From contig CALANV010000034.1 in NCBI GenBank assembly GCA_937926175.1, forward strand, positions 61,657 to 125,656: a DNA stretch of 64,000 nucleotides, in the 5' to 3' direction. Source of the DNA: an uncultured Rhodospirillales bacterium (GTDB taxonomy: Bacteria > Pseudomonadota > Alphaproteobacteria > CACIAM-22H2). The notes beneath the pieces were generated by a model. The model was given only the letters and a program-made list of their open reading frames with translations, made no database searches and was not told where the DNA came from. Positions 53,508-62,754 of this stretch are shown here, piece after piece; the first letter of the stretch is position 1; every line of letters starts with the position of its first letter. A program made the translations under genes and the position numbers.

Positions 53508-54818
53508 TCATCTCACCAGAACCGTGGCGATCTCGGGAACGGCAATAATCACTCCGAGACAGGCCAGCATGCACAGGACGAACGGAAAGGTCCCGGCGAA
53601 CACGTCCCAGACGGTGATCGACGGGTCGTCGAGCGACGCCTTCACGGTATAGACCGAGATGCCGAACGGCGGCGTGAGAAGACCGACTTCGACGGCGATC
53701 ACGGTAATGATGCCGAACCAGATCTTGTCGAAGCCGAACGATTCGGCGATCGGGGTCACGATCGGAAGGACGATCAGCATGATCGAGACGGAGTCGATGA
53801 TGCAGCCGAGGAGCACCACGACCAGAACATAGCATCCGAGGAACCCTTCTGCGCCGAGACCGAGGTCGCGCAACGTCGATGCGATGTTCTCCGGCAGGCC
53901 GGCGAGAGCGAGCATGCGGCTGTAGAGGCTCGCCGCCATAATCAGGAACAGGACGGAAACTGCGACATGACCGGTCGCGACGAGAACCTGCCAGATCTTG
54001 GTCCCGTCGAGGCTGCGGCGCAGCAGCGCGATGATGAACGCGACCGCGGCGCCGACGGCCGCGGCTTCCGTCGGGTTGAAAAAGCCCGCGTAAAGCCCCC
54101 CGAGGACGACAGTGATCAGGACGGCGATCGGCAGCGCCTTCCTCATCACCGAGAGGAGCGTGTCGCGGCGTCCTGGACCGGCATCGTCGACGCGCTCGAA
54201 GATCATCGGCGGCTTCAGGTATGCCAGGGCGACGATCATCAACGAGAACATGGCGGCAAGCAGCAGGCCGGGCAGGATACCGGCAATGAAAAGCTTGCCG
54301 ACCGACTCCTCCGCGACGACGCCGTAGATGATCAGGAGAAGACTCGGCGGAATCAGCATACCCAGCACCGACGAGCCTGCGACGACCCCGACCGAGAAGC
54401 GTTTCGAGTAGCCATGCCGCCGCATTTCGGGTACCGCGACCTTGGCGAAGATCGTCGCCGAGGCCACCGACACGCCGGTGATTGCCGCAAATATCGCATT
54501 CGCCTGCACCGTGGCGACACCGAGCCCGGCCTTGATGCGCCGCATGAATCTTTCGGCGACGTCGAATGTGTCTCGACCGACGCCTGACATCGACACGAGA
54601 AGCCCGAGAAGCACAAAAAGCGGAACGACCGAGAAAAGATCCTCACGAACCGAATCGTTCGCCGCGGCCGCGACCATCCGTCCTGCGACCTCGGGCGACC
54701 GGAGAATGGCCACGCAGATGAACGAGACCAGGGCCAGCGCTATGCCGATATGCATGCCGACATAGATCAGGCCCAGCATCAGCACGACGGCGAGAATGCC
54801 GACATAGGTGGCATCCAT
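53508..54818 (-). CDS. dctM: TRAP transporter large permease (DctM)
   Basis: A 436-residue inner-membrane protein with 12 or more helices, the large permease of a tripartite ATP-independent periplasmic (TRAP) transporter. It starts MDATYVGILAVVLMLGLIYV and contains SGVGRDTFDVAERFM and the family motif GMLIPPSLLLIIYGV. The frame is open far upstream, but the ATG at 54818 is preceded by GGGGGAAG and gives the family length. It lies 20 bp after dctQ. Confidence 0.93.
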   Translation of the reverse strand: MDATYVGILAVVLMLGLIYVGMHIGIALALVSFICVAILRSPEVAGRMVAAAANDSVREDLFSVVPLFVLLGLLVSMSGVGRDTFDVAERFMRRIKAGLGVATVQANAIFAAITGVSVASATIFAKVAVPEMRRHGYSKRFSVGVVAGSSVLGMLIPPSLLLIIYGVVAEESVGKLFIAGILPGLLLAAMFSLMIVALAYLKPPMIFERVDDAGPGRRDTLLSVMRKALPIAVLITVVLGGLYAGFFNPTEAAAVGAAVAFIIALLRRSLDGTKIWQVLVATGHVAVSVLFLIMAASLYSRMLALAGLPENIASTLRDLGLGAEGFLGCYVLVVVLLGCIIDSVSIMLIVLPIVTPIAESFGFDKIWFGIITVIAVEVGLLTPPFGISVYTVKASLDDPSITVWDVFAGTFPFVLCMLACLGVIIAVPEIATVLVR

Positions 54819-54838
54819 TTTCTTCCCCCGGCGTCCGG

Positions 54839-55444
54839 CTAACGTTGATCGGTTCCGCGTGCGCTGACCCCGGCGGTATCGGACCGCACGGCGTCGCGCA
54901 GGAAGCCGATCGCGAAGACGAGATACTGGATTGCGGCGACCGTCGCACCGACGATGACGGCAAGCCGCATCGGCCAGGTCGGAACCGTGAACACGCCCTC
55001 CGTACCCACGAAATCGCCGCGGACCCAGGCACGGACGAAGGATGGCCACGTGGACCACGCGATGACGCCGCACACGAAGGTGCCGGCAAGGTGATAGATG
55101 GCCTGCAGGAACCGGCCTGCCCTGGGCTTGACCAGCGTGAAGCCGTCGATGAACAGATCGGCGCGCGACATGCGCCCGTGCCGCAGGGTCGACGCCAGCG
55201 ACAGGAACACGATGACCACGATGGCCATCGCCGTCAGCTCCGAAACGCCGGAGATCGGACGCTGGAGCAGATTTCGCGAAGCGACGTCGGCGCAGATCAT
55301 CAGCATCATCAGCCCGATGATCACCGAACCGACGGCATTCAACCCGTCGACGAGAATGCCGAAGCCGGTCGACGCCCTGTCGGCGCTCTTCTCTGCCGCG
55401 CCGTCGACGCCGCCGATGTCGTCGAGATCGGCCTCCGTTGCCAT
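54839..55444 (-). CDS. dctQ: TRAP transporter small permease (DctQ)
   Basis: A 201-residue protein with four hydrophobic segments (GSVIIGLMMLMICADVASR, ELTAMAIVVIVFLSLASTLR, a third near HLAGTFVCGVIAW, a fourth near RLAVIVGATVAAIQYLVF). The charged segment RHGRMSRADLFID is typical of DctQ. It sits between the dctP-like and dctM genes. Confidence 0.9.
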   Translation of the reverse strand: MATEADLDDIGGVDGAAEKSADRASTGFGILVDGLNAVGSVIIGLMMLMICADVASRNLLQRPISGVSELTAMAIVVIVFLSLASTLRHGRMSRADLFIDGFTLVKPRAGRFLQAIYHLAGTFVCGVIAWSTWPSFVRAWVRGDFVGTEGVFTVPTWPMRLAVIVGATVAAIQYLVFAIGFLRDAVRSDTAGVSARGTDQR

Positions 55445-55545
55445 TCACATCCCCCCTTATGGCCGGGCGCCCGGCATTCCGACCGACGCCTGGCGGCGAG
55501 CAGACCCGGCCGGATCATACCGGCCGGGTCCTGTTTCCACGGGTA

Positions 55546-56646
55546 TCAATTACCCGCGACCGTTTCCTTGTCCCAGTCGCGCAGCGGCTTGGCGCCGGCC
55601 GCCCGCAGGGCTTCCATATACGCCACCAGAACCTCGCGCGCAGCAGGGCCGTTGCGCTTGACCCAGTCACCCGCGATGTTCGGCAGCATCTTCGCCCATT
55701 TCTCCCGCTCGCTGTCCGGGAACGGAACGATCTGGACCTTCGGGTTCTGGTTGGCCCCCAGCTCCAGCATCTTCTCCGTCGCGGTCTGGGCACGGCGCAT
55801 CACCTCCTCGGCGTGGGCACGCGTGTAGACCGCTCCGGCTTCCTTCATCGCCTGCTGCACTTCCGGGGGCAGTTCGTCCCACTTGTCCTTGTTGATGCCG
55901 ATCGCGCCATTCCAGATCGCGCCGATATTGGTGCGGACGATGTACGGAGCGACCTCGTAGACCTTCACCGGCAGGATGCCGGTGGCCATGGAGATGGTTC
56001 CGTCGGCAAGACCGGTCTGGATATCCGTGTAGTACGTCGTCAGCCCGCCTTCCTTCAGCGCCGCGCCCGTGTTGAGGAGCCACAGCGAAAGCGACTGCGG
56101 CGCCGTGAGCTTGCGGCCCTGGAGCTCAGCGACGGAGCTGATGGGCTGCTTCAGGAACAGGTCGTAGGTGTCGTTGCCCGACGCGCCGAGGAACACGACG
56201 TTGTTGTCCTCCCACTGCTTGCGCAGGGCGGGCACCTGGTCGTGGATCTTGTTGATGACGTCGAGCATGGTCGGAAGGTCGTCGGTCGTGAACGGCGTGA
56301 CCGCGCCCAGCTGCATCAGCGGCAGCTTCGCCGGCTCCATGCCGATGAAGACCCAGCCGACGTCGGTGATCCCGTCCGAGATCGACGTCAGGGTCGCGTT
56401 CGCCTTGTAAAGCTGACCGTTGTACGCCTCCTTCCACTGGATGCGATACTTGTTGCCCGCCGCCTCGAGGCGTTTGTTCACCTCGGGCTGGAAGACCGAC
56501 TGCATATAGCCGACCCACGCGATCGTCGTGGGATGGCTGGAGGCGATCGTCAGGTTGATCGTCTTGGGCTCGGCCAGGGCTGGCGCGGCCGCGAGTGTCG
56601 CGGCGGCAACGGCCGCGGCAAGAACGTTTCGTCGGGTGACAGTCAT
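55546..56646 (-). CDS. dctP: TRAP transporter solute-binding protein (DctP)
   Basis: A 366-residue periplasmic binding protein with a Tat-like or Sec signal (TRRNVLAAAVAAATLAAAPA), the DctP-family start INLTIASSHPTTIAWVGY, then TDVGWVFIGMEPAKLPLMQL and PQSLSLWLLNTGAALKEGG. Binding Arg/Asn residues cannot be pinned down by eye. The ligand is likely an organic acid or aromatic acid given the pathway genes around it. It follows the dioxygenase gene by 39 bp. Confidence 0.92.
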   Translation of the reverse strand: MTVTRRNVLAAAVAAATLAAAPALAEPKTINLTIASSHPTTIAWVGYMQSVFQPEVNKRLEAAGNKYRIQWKEAYNGQLYKANATLTSISDGITDVGWVFIGMEPAKLPLMQLGAVTPFTTDDLPTMLDVINKIHDQVPALRKQWEDNNVVFLGASGNDTYDLFLKQPISSVAELQGRKLTAPQSLSLWLLNTGAALKEGGLTTYYTDIQTGLADGTISMATGILPVKVYEVAPYIVRTNIGAIWNGAIGINKDKWDELPPEVQQAMKEAGAVYTRAHAEEVMRRAQTATEKMLELGANQNPKVQIVPFPDSEREKWAKMLPNIAGDWVKRNGPAAREVLVAYMEALRAAGAKPLRDWDKETVAGN

Positions 56647-56685
56647 GCGCGTTCTCTCCTTCCGTTTTCTGCTCTCAGTTATGGG

Positions 56686-57576
56686 TTATGCCGCCGTCCG
56701 GCTGGCCGGGGCGCCGGTCGGCCGCAGGCCGAACCGGTAGACGAGGTGACGGAACGGCTTGTCCCGGATGCTCCCGTCGGGAGCCGGTCCCGCCGGCCGC
56801 TGCACGTACTCGCATATCAGTGAGTTCTTCACGCCGAACACGGCGTCGCTGTCGAGATACGGATCGCCGTCCACGAACAGCTGGGTGATGAGCTTGTCGT
56901 AGCCGCTGGCCTCGATCATGAAATGGACATGGGCCGGCCGGTACGGGTGCCGTCCGGTCGCCTTCAGCATCTCGCCGACGGGTCCGTCGTGCGGAATGGG
57001 ATAGAGCGCCGGCATTGTCGTCCAGAACGAGAAGCGCCCGTCCTGATCCGTGACGAAGCGGGCACGGCGGAAAAGGTCACCGCCGGAATACTGCACGTCG
57101 TAGAAGCCGTCCTTGTCCGAATGCCAGACATCGACCGCAGCACCTGCGATCGGACGGCCATCCGGGGTCGTCACCGTCCCCTCGACATAAAGCGCCTCGC
57201 CGCCGCCGGGAATGCCGCGGTCGATATCGGCGCCGTTCTCCGCCTTGGGCGGGTTCTCGACATAGAACGGTCCGAGCACCGAGGATTCGGTGGCGCCTTC
57301 CGGCATGCGGTGATTGATGGCATCGACCAGCATCGAGATGCCGAGCGTATCCGAGAGGAGAATGAACTCCTGCCGCTTGTCCGTGCATGTCTTGCCGACG
57401 CGCGTCAGGAAGTCGATGGCGAACGCCCACTCCGCCTCGGTCAGCTGCACGTCGCGGATGAAGGCATGGGCATGCCGGATCAGCGACGTCATGATCTGCT
57501 TGAGGCGCGGATTCGTGTCTTCCGCGATACGGGAGATCACCTCGTCGGTGATCGTATTCTCGTCAAGATTTCGCAT
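56686..57576 (-). CDS. Intradiol ring-cleavage dioxygenase, hydroxyquinol 1,2-dioxygenase-like
   Basis: A 296-residue Fe(III) dioxygenase. The N-terminal dimerisation domain has QEFILLSDTLGISMLVDAIN, a segment I associate with hydroxyquinol 1,2-dioxygenases; the catalytic domain provides the four iron ligands Tyr159, Tyr192, His216 and His218 (RPAHVHF). The expected reaction is cleavage of hydroxyquinol to maleylacetate. Catechol 1,2-dioxygenase activity is the alternative. It overlaps the preceding dehydrogenase gene by 14 bp. Confidence 0.9.
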   Translation of the reverse strand: MRNLDENTITDEVISRIAEDTNPRLKQIMTSLIRHAHAFIRDVQLTEAEWAFAIDFLTRVGKTCTDKRQEFILLSDTLGISMLVDAINHRMPEGATESSVLGPFYVENPPKAENGADIDRGIPGGGEALYVEGTVTTPDGRPIAGAAVDVWHSDKDGFYDVQYSGGDLFRRARFVTDQDGRFSFWTTMPALYPIPHDGPVGEMLKATGRHPYRPAHVHFMIEASGYDKLITQLFVDGDPYLDSDAVFGVKNSLICEYVQRPAGPAPDGSIRDKPFRHLVYRFGLRPTGAPASRTAA

Positions 57577-58498
57577 GCTTTTCTCCCACTTGGCTTGCGC
57601 CGTGGACCGTCTCGGAGAGGCCGGCTAGACGTTCCGAATGCCTGACCGTCGCAATGTAGTCTGCCTCGGCATCTCCCATTGCGACCAGCGCCGAATAGGT
57701 TTCGCGCATCTGCGCGGCAAGCGGTACGGACACGCCCGCATCGCGGGCGGTCGAAAGGATGAGGTCCAGATCCTTCGCCATCTGCCGGCAGGAGAACGTC
57801 GATGAGAAGTCCCGCGCCTTGAGCGGCGGGATCTTGTACTTGACCATCGGCGATCCGACCGCGCTCTCGCCCATCAGGTCGAGCATCTTGTCCCAATCGA
57901 GACCGCCGCGCCGGGCAAGCGTCAGGGCCTCGGCCATCATGCCGGCGGAGACGGCGATCATGAGATTGATCGCGAGCTTCGCATAGCGGGCCTGCTCGGC
58001 ATCCCCCAGATAATGCTGCGCCTTCGCATAGCTGGCGATCAGCGGCCGGGCCTTCTCGAAGGCCTCGTTCGGCCCCGATACGAGCGCGGTGAGTTCACCC
58101 CGTTCGGCCAGCACCGGGTTGCCGGATACCGGTCCGCGCAGATAGGCGATGCCTTTCGACGACGCGGCGGCGGCCACGCGCGCCGAGGCACCGGCACTCA
58201 CCGTACTCGTTTCGACGATGATGGTCCCGGGCGCGGCAAGGGCAACGATCCCGTTCGTCCCGAGAAATGCAGCCTCGAGCGCCGTGTCGTCCGGCAGCGA
58301 CGTGAATACCAGGGTCACGTCCGCCAGCATCGCTTCCGGCCCGCTCGCGGCGGCGATGCCGGCCTTGGTTGCCGCGGTCATCCGCGTCGGGTCGCGGTCA
58401 TAGCCGACGACCCGGCACCCCGCGGCCGCGATACGCGCCGCCATCGGCAGCCCGAGCTTGCCGAGACCGATCCACCCCACACGTTGTCCGTCTGCCAT
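57563..58498 (-). CDS. Beta-hydroxyacid dehydrogenase family protein (copy 2)
   Basis: A 311-residue NAD(P)-dependent enzyme of the 3-hydroxyisobutyrate dehydrogenase family: GWIGLGKLGLPMAARIAAAG, ETSTVSAGAS, RGPVSGNPVLAERGELTAL and the catalytic Lys in YAKLAINLMIAVSAGMMAEA. It overlaps the dioxygenase gene by 14 bp and follows the amidohydrolase gene by 12 bp, so it is tightly coupled to the pathway. The substrate is not known. Confidence 0.88.
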   Translation of the reverse strand: MADGQRVGWIGLGKLGLPMAARIAAAGCRVVGYDRDPTRMTAATKAGIAAASGPEAMLADVTLVFTSLPDDTALEAAFLGTNGIVALAAPGTIIVETSTVSAGASARVAAAASSKGIAYLRGPVSGNPVLAERGELTALVSGPNEAFEKARPLIASYAKAQHYLGDAEQARYAKLAINLMIAVSAGMMAEALTLARRGGLDWDKMLDLMGESAVGSPMVKYKIPPLKARDFSSTFSCRQMAKDLDLILSTARDAGVSVPLAAQMRETYSALVAMGDAEADYIATVRHSERLAGLSETVHGASQVGEKHAKS

Positions 58499-58510
58499 TC
58501 CGTCTCCTCC

Positions 58511-59872
58511 TTAGGCCGCCCGCGGCGAGAGCCCGAGTTCCTCGATGATGCGCTGCCCCGAGGCCTGCAACTCGTTCTTCACGCGCTGAAGATCGTCGAA
58601 CAGAAGCCGCCCGCCGCGTTTCCGCCACGTACCGGCGATCATCACCGAATCCACGTTCGCGACGCTCGCCTGCATGATGACGGCCGAGACGGGGTCATGA
58701 ACCGGCCACATATTCAGATCGTCGGCGCGAATCAGGACGAGGTCCGCCTGCTTGCCGGGCGTCAACGTCCCGATGCGATCCTCCATCTTCAGCATGCGCG
58801 CGCCTTCGACCGTGATCCATGCGAGCGCTTGGCGCGTCGTGATGGTCGACGTGTTGGGAATCGTCCCGTGCGCGGCGCGGTGCGCCGCATTGTCCAGCGC
58901 ACGCTGGTGGGACAGCGCCATGCGCGCGACCGTCGGCATGTCGCCCGACAGCACGCTTTCCAGATCGACGCCAAGCGACGGCGCGGAACCGAGCCGCAGC
59001 AGCTGTCCGGTGATCGGATGACCATGCCCCTGGATCATCTCGTTCTCGGGTGCGACCGAGAACGTGACGCCGAGATCGACGAAGCGCTTCAGCTGGTCGT
59101 CCGACAGACCATGGCCATGGACGATGTTGACGAAGTCGCCGACGAGACCTTCGGATTCGAGGACCGCCCAGCCGTTGGGCGTTTTGGCCGGACCACCTCC
59201 CTGATGCATCGACGCCACCAAGCCGAATTCCTTCGCCAGCCTGAAGTCGTGGAGCGCGACGTCGAGCGTCGAGTAATGCGGACCGAGTATGGCGAGGCCG
59301 AGCGTCACGCGCTGATCGCGCGTCGCGAACGGACCTGCCAGCAGCCGCTCCACCTCGTGCCGGGGATGGGGAATCTCCGAAAAGTGCGGTTCACCCGGCT
59401 TCGGGTCGGGCTTCGGCGAGCCGTGGAAGAACGCCGCACGAATGCCGCTCTCGAAGAGCGCCGAGATCGCGGCATCCGTATGGGCCGGGGTCGGATTGTT
59501 GTGGCACCAGTCGACCAGGGTCGTGGTGCCGCAGTTGATCTGGTTGAGCGCGCCGGCAAGCGTCGCAATGTAGATGTCCTCGGGGCGGAAGCGGGTCGCA
59601 AGGCCGGCGTGCACCCAGCGAAAGTATTCGAGCAACGTCCAGTTGGCGGCAACGGTGCGAAGCCCCGTCTGCCACGTATGCATGTGGGCGTTGACGAAAC
59701 CCGGGACGACGATGAACGACGCGCCGTCGACGATCTCGGCGTTGTCCGCATCGATGGCGTGGCCGACGGCCGCGATGCGCTCGCCTTCGATGAGGATGTC
59801 GCCCGGCGCGATGTCGCCGAGCGACGGATCCATCGTGATGATCTGTGCCCCTTTGATCAGAATCCGCGCCAT
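58511..59872 (-). CDS. Amidohydrolase of the TRZ/ATZ-type
   Basis: A 453-residue metal-dependent hydrolase. The metal ligands are visible: His-x-His in VNAHMHTWQTGLR (near residues 63-65), His in SMHQGGG, His in VHGHGLSDDQ and Asp in LGVDLESVLSGDM, with a metal-independent beta-sandwich at both ends. Related enzymes deaminate or dechlorinate N-heterocycles, or hydrolyse amides. It could release an amine or ammonia from the operon's substrate. The ATG at 59872 directly follows an alternative GTG at 59875. Confidence 0.88.
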   Translation of the reverse strand: MARILIKGAQIITMDPSLGDIAPGDILIEGERIAAVGHAIDADNAEIVDGASFIVVPGFVNAHMHTWQTGLRTVAANWTLLEYFRWVHAGLATRFRPEDIYIATLAGALNQINCGTTTLVDWCHNNPTPAHTDAAISALFESGIRAAFFHGSPKPDPKPGEPHFSEIPHPRHEVERLLAGPFATRDQRVTLGLAILGPHYSTLDVALHDFRLAKEFGLVASMHQGGGPAKTPNGWAVLESEGLVGDFVNIVHGHGLSDDQLKRFVDLGVTFSVAPENEMIQGHGHPITGQLLRLGSAPSLGVDLESVLSGDMPTVARMALSHQRALDNAAHRAAHGTIPNTSTITTRQALAWITVEGARMLKMEDRIGTLTPGKQADLVLIRADDLNMWPVHDPVSAVIMQASVANVDSVMIAGTWRKRGGRLLFDDLQRVKNELQASGQRIIEELGLSPRAA

Positions 59873-59884
59873 CACACCCTTGCC

Positions 59885-60997
59885 TCAGCCCATCCGACCT
59901 GCCGCACCTGAAGCGGCCTGCCCTGCGCTTCCAGGCGACAGAGGCGGCTCGCCGGCCCACGCCCGGGCGATGAGATTGCGGATGCCGTCGCGGTCAATCG
60001 GCTGCGGATTCCAATAGGGATTCTTCACGGCCAGATCGGCAGCGCGGTCGATACCGTCCTCGGGCATGCCGATGTCGCGCAGCGCACGCGGCGCGCCGAG
60101 CCGGCCAGCCAACTCATAGAGTGCCTGAGCCGCGTCGGACTGGCCAAGCGCGCGGGCGATGCGCGCCATGGCGTCCGGCACGGCGGGCGCATTATAGGCC
60201 ACCGCATGCGGCAGAACGATCGTATGCGTCTCAGCATGCGGCAGGTCGAACGTCCCGCCCAGCGTATGACACAGTTTGTGGTGAAGGGCCATGCCGACGA
60301 GGCCGAGGCAGGTGCCGCAAAGCCAAGCGCCATAGAGCGCATCCGACCGCGCCTCCCGATCCTGCGCGTTTTGTACGATGCGCGGCAATGCGCGGCCTAG
60401 GGCGGCAATGCCCTCTTCGGCCATCAGTGAGACGATCGGGTTCCTGTCCTGGGCGTAGAGAGCCTCGACCGCATGGGCGATGGCGTTCATGCCCGATGTC
60501 GCGGACAGCGTCGTCGGCAGCGTCAGCGTCAGATCCACGTCGTAGATGACGACCTCCGGCAGGACCTTGAGGGTCCGCTGCGTCGTCTTCACGCCATTCT
60601 GGGTTTCGCCCAGGATCGGCGTCATCTCGGAACCCGCGTAGGTGGTCGGCACGGCGATCTGCGGCAGGTCGGTGCGGAGCGCGATGGCCTTGCCGAGGCC
60701 GATGGTGGACCCCCCGCCGACCGCAACGAGGCAGTCGGCCCGTAGGTCGTTCACGACGGCGAGCGCCCGTTCCGTCACCTCCACGGGCGTATGCATGACC
60801 GCGCCGGCAAAGACGCCGCAGGCCAACTCGCCGAGCGAGGCGGCCACCTCCCGCGCCTGCTGCTCCTGCTGCGGCGTCGCCAGCACCAGTGCACGCCGTG
60901 CACCCAGGCGCTCGATCTCGGACTTCAGCTGCGTCACGGTGCCAAAACCGAACACCACGCGTGCGGGTAGGCCGGTATAGACGAACGGCTGCATCAC
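59885..60997 (-). CDS. Maleylacetate reductase-like iron-containing alcohol dehydrogenase
   Basis: A 370-residue protein of the iron-containing alcohol dehydrogenase superfamily. The start YTGLPARVVFGFGTVTQL, the nucleotide loop AVGGGSTIGLGKAIAL, and GMALHHKLCHTLGGTFDLPH with the conserved His residues match maleylacetate reductases, which convert maleylacetate to 3-oxoadipate. This fits the adjacent hydroxyquinol-type dioxygenase. It is the first gene of the leftward operon. Confidence 0.9.
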   Translation of the reverse strand: MMQPFVYTGLPARVVFGFGTVTQLKSEIERLGARRALVLATPQQEQQAREVAASLGELACGVFAGAVMHTPVEVTERALAVVNDLRADCLVAVGGGSTIGLGKAIALRTDLPQIAVPTTYAGSEMTPILGETQNGVKTTQRTLKVLPEVVIYDVDLTLTLPTTLSATSGMNAIAHAVEALYAQDRNPIVSLMAEEGIAALGRALPRIVQNAQDREARSDALYGAWLCGTCLGLVGMALHHKLCHTLGGTFDLPHAETHTIVLPHAVAYNAPAVPDAMARIARALGQSDAAQALYELAGRLGAPRALRDIGMPEDGIDRAADLAVKNPYWNPQPIDRDGIRNLIARAWAGEPPLSPGSAGQAASGAAGRMG

Positions 60998-61149
60998 ACG
61001 GTCCGGTATGACGGTTCGGACGCGACGGCGCGAAGACAGCGCCCGGCGCCGGTTTCGTCATGGCGGACGATGCCGGCCTCCGTATCGCTGCCGTGGCTAT
61101 CTGCGTCTGTCGTGTAGACGGGTAACGGGAACACGGGCGCTTTCCTAGT

Positions 61150-61168
61150 TTGTGCGAATTTCGCACAA
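61150..61168. promoter_or_regulatory. Perfect palindrome, probable IclR-family operator
   Basis: TTGTGCGAATTTCGCACAA is an inverted repeat with two 9-bp arms (61150-61158 and 61160-61168) around one central base. It lies between the divergent maleylacetate reductase operon and the IclR gene. Its first hexamer TTGTGC, with TAAGAT at 61174-61179 (18-bp spacing), could form a promoter for the IclR gene, so binding would also control the regulator. Confidence 0.65.
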
Positions 61169-61284
61169 TGTTTTAAGATGCAAGAGGATGTGCAGCGGAG
61201 ACGACGTCTGTCAAGCACGGAGCGACACGCAACGCACGGCGTGTGCGCGCAACGACAACAGATCAACATAACGAGGTGAACGCC

Positions 61285-62058
61285 GTGACTGTCGTCAAAA
61301 TGGAGATTGCCGACCGGGACATCGTCCGCGGGCTCGAAAAAGGGCTTGCCGTGATCGAAGCATTCGATGAATCGCGCCCGAAATTGAGCCTGACCGACGT
61401 TGCACGGATCACGGGACTCACGCGGGCCGCTGCTCGCCGGTCGCTGCTTACGCTCACGAAACTAGGTTACGCCAGATATGATGGTAAGTTCTTCGTCCTG
61501 ACGCCGAAGATCCTCCGGTTGGGGTATGCCTATCTCTCCTCGACCACGCTGCCCCTCCGCATACAGCCCTTCCTCGAGGAAATCTCCGCGGCGGTCGGCG
61601 AGTCGAGTTCCGCTGCGATCCTCGAGGAAATGGAGGTCGTCTATGTCGCCCGTGCGGCAACCCGCCGCATCATGTCGATCGGGCTCAGCGTCGGCAGTCG
61701 CCTGCCGGCGTACTGCACGTCGCTCGGCCGCGCGCTCTTGGCGTTTCAGCCGGCCGAGGCGCTCGACGACTATTTCCGGAAGGTCGACCTCGTTCCGCTA
61801 ACGCCCCGGACCAAACGCAGCCAGCGCGACATCCGCCGCGCGCTGGCCGAGGTCCAAACCCTTGGCTATGCCTTGGTCGATCAGGAACTGGAGCTCGGTC
61901 TGCGATCCATCGCCGTGCCCATCTTCGACAATCGCGGCACGGCAGTGGCCGCGATCAACGTAAGTGCCCAGGCGGCGCGGATCACGCTTGAGGACATGGT
62001 CCGCAAGTTCCTGCCGCACCTCAAACGCGCGCAGGAGGCGCTTCGTCAGATCATCTGA
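61285..62058 (+). CDS. IclR-family transcriptional regulator (PcaR/PobR-type)
   Basis: A 257-residue regulator: an N-terminal winged HTH (KLSLTDVARITGLTRAAARR), a linker helix, and a C-terminal effector domain (RLPAYCTSLGRALLAF, with SIAVPIFDNRGTAVAAINVS). The segment layout matches the PcaR/PcaU/PobR group, which controls aromatic acid degradation. The GTG at 61285 is chosen because GAGGTG lies 6 nt upstream; an ATG at 61300 and a start at 61243 are alternatives. It diverges from the catabolic operon and probably controls it via the palindrome at 61150. Confidence 0.9.
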   Translation: MTVVKMEIADRDIVRGLEKGLAVIEAFDESRPKLSLTDVARITGLTRAAARRSLLTLTKLGYARYDGKFFVLTPKILRLGYAYLSSTTLPLRIQPFLEEISAAVGESSSAAILEEMEVVYVARAATRRIMSIGLSVGSRLPAYCTSLGRALLAFQPAEALDDYFRKVDLVPLTPRTKRSQRDIRRALAEVQTLGYALVDQELELGLRSIAVPIFDNRGTAVAAINVSAQAARITLEDMVRKFLPHLKRAQEALRQII

Positions 62059-62174
62059 AACCGGCGCGGCTTCAGGTGATCATCACGCCGACGACAGTCA
62101 CCTCGCCAAGCCGACCAGTCTCCTGCGCCACTTGAAGCAGAATCGAACATTCTTCGCGTCGCATGTATTGAACG

Positions 62175-62687
62175 ATGTTCGTCCTCCCCGACCTGCTTCC
62201 TCCTGGCATGCGCGTCGTGTTCCGTGGCACCGCGGCTGGCGCGGAATCGGCCGCACGCGGCGCCTACTACGCCGGGAAAACCAACAAGTTCTGGTAGGTC
62301 CTCGCCGATGTCGGGCTGACGCCCCGGCGTCTTGCGCCGGAGAAATTCAGATTGCTGCCGACATTCGGCATCGGGCTGACGGACCTCGCCAAGAAGCATG
62401 CCGGCACCGAACTCCCGCATACCCGCCGGCGCATACGACATCGACGGGTTCACGCGGCGCATCCTGGCCGCCGTACCCAAAGTCGTGGCTTTCAATGGCA
62501 AGAGGCAGTGGCGATCTTCTTCGGCCGCAAGACCGCTGACATCAGCTTTGGACTGCGGGACGAACGCATCGGCACGTCCGCGATCTTCGTGCTTCCGTCC
62601 ACGTCGGGCACCGCATGCAGTTACTGGAAGCCCGAATACTGGGCGGGAATCGCGCGGTTCGCGGGTTTGCGGCAGTCCGGATCATAG
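62175..62687 (+). pseudogene. Broken mug-type (TDG family) uracil-DNA glycosylase
   Basis: The fragments of a mismatch-specific uracil-DNA glycosylase are visible in three frames. From ATG 62175: LPDLLPPGMRVVFRGTAAGA ... GAYYAGKTNKFW, then an in-frame TAG at 62295-62297. The same frame continues LLPTFGIGLTDLAKKHAGTE. A shift leads to AYDIDGFTRRILAAVPKVVA, and a second shift to AIFFGRKTADISFGL ... STSGTACSYWKPEYWAGI, ending at 62687. One stop and two frameshifts make a functional protein very unlikely, unless they are sequencing errors. Confidence 0.8.
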
Positions 62688-62754
62688 GTCGTTCGCCCCG
62701 GACGGGGTGCCAAGACACCCGCAGCAGCCGCTTCGCTGATGGGCTTGGATTAAG

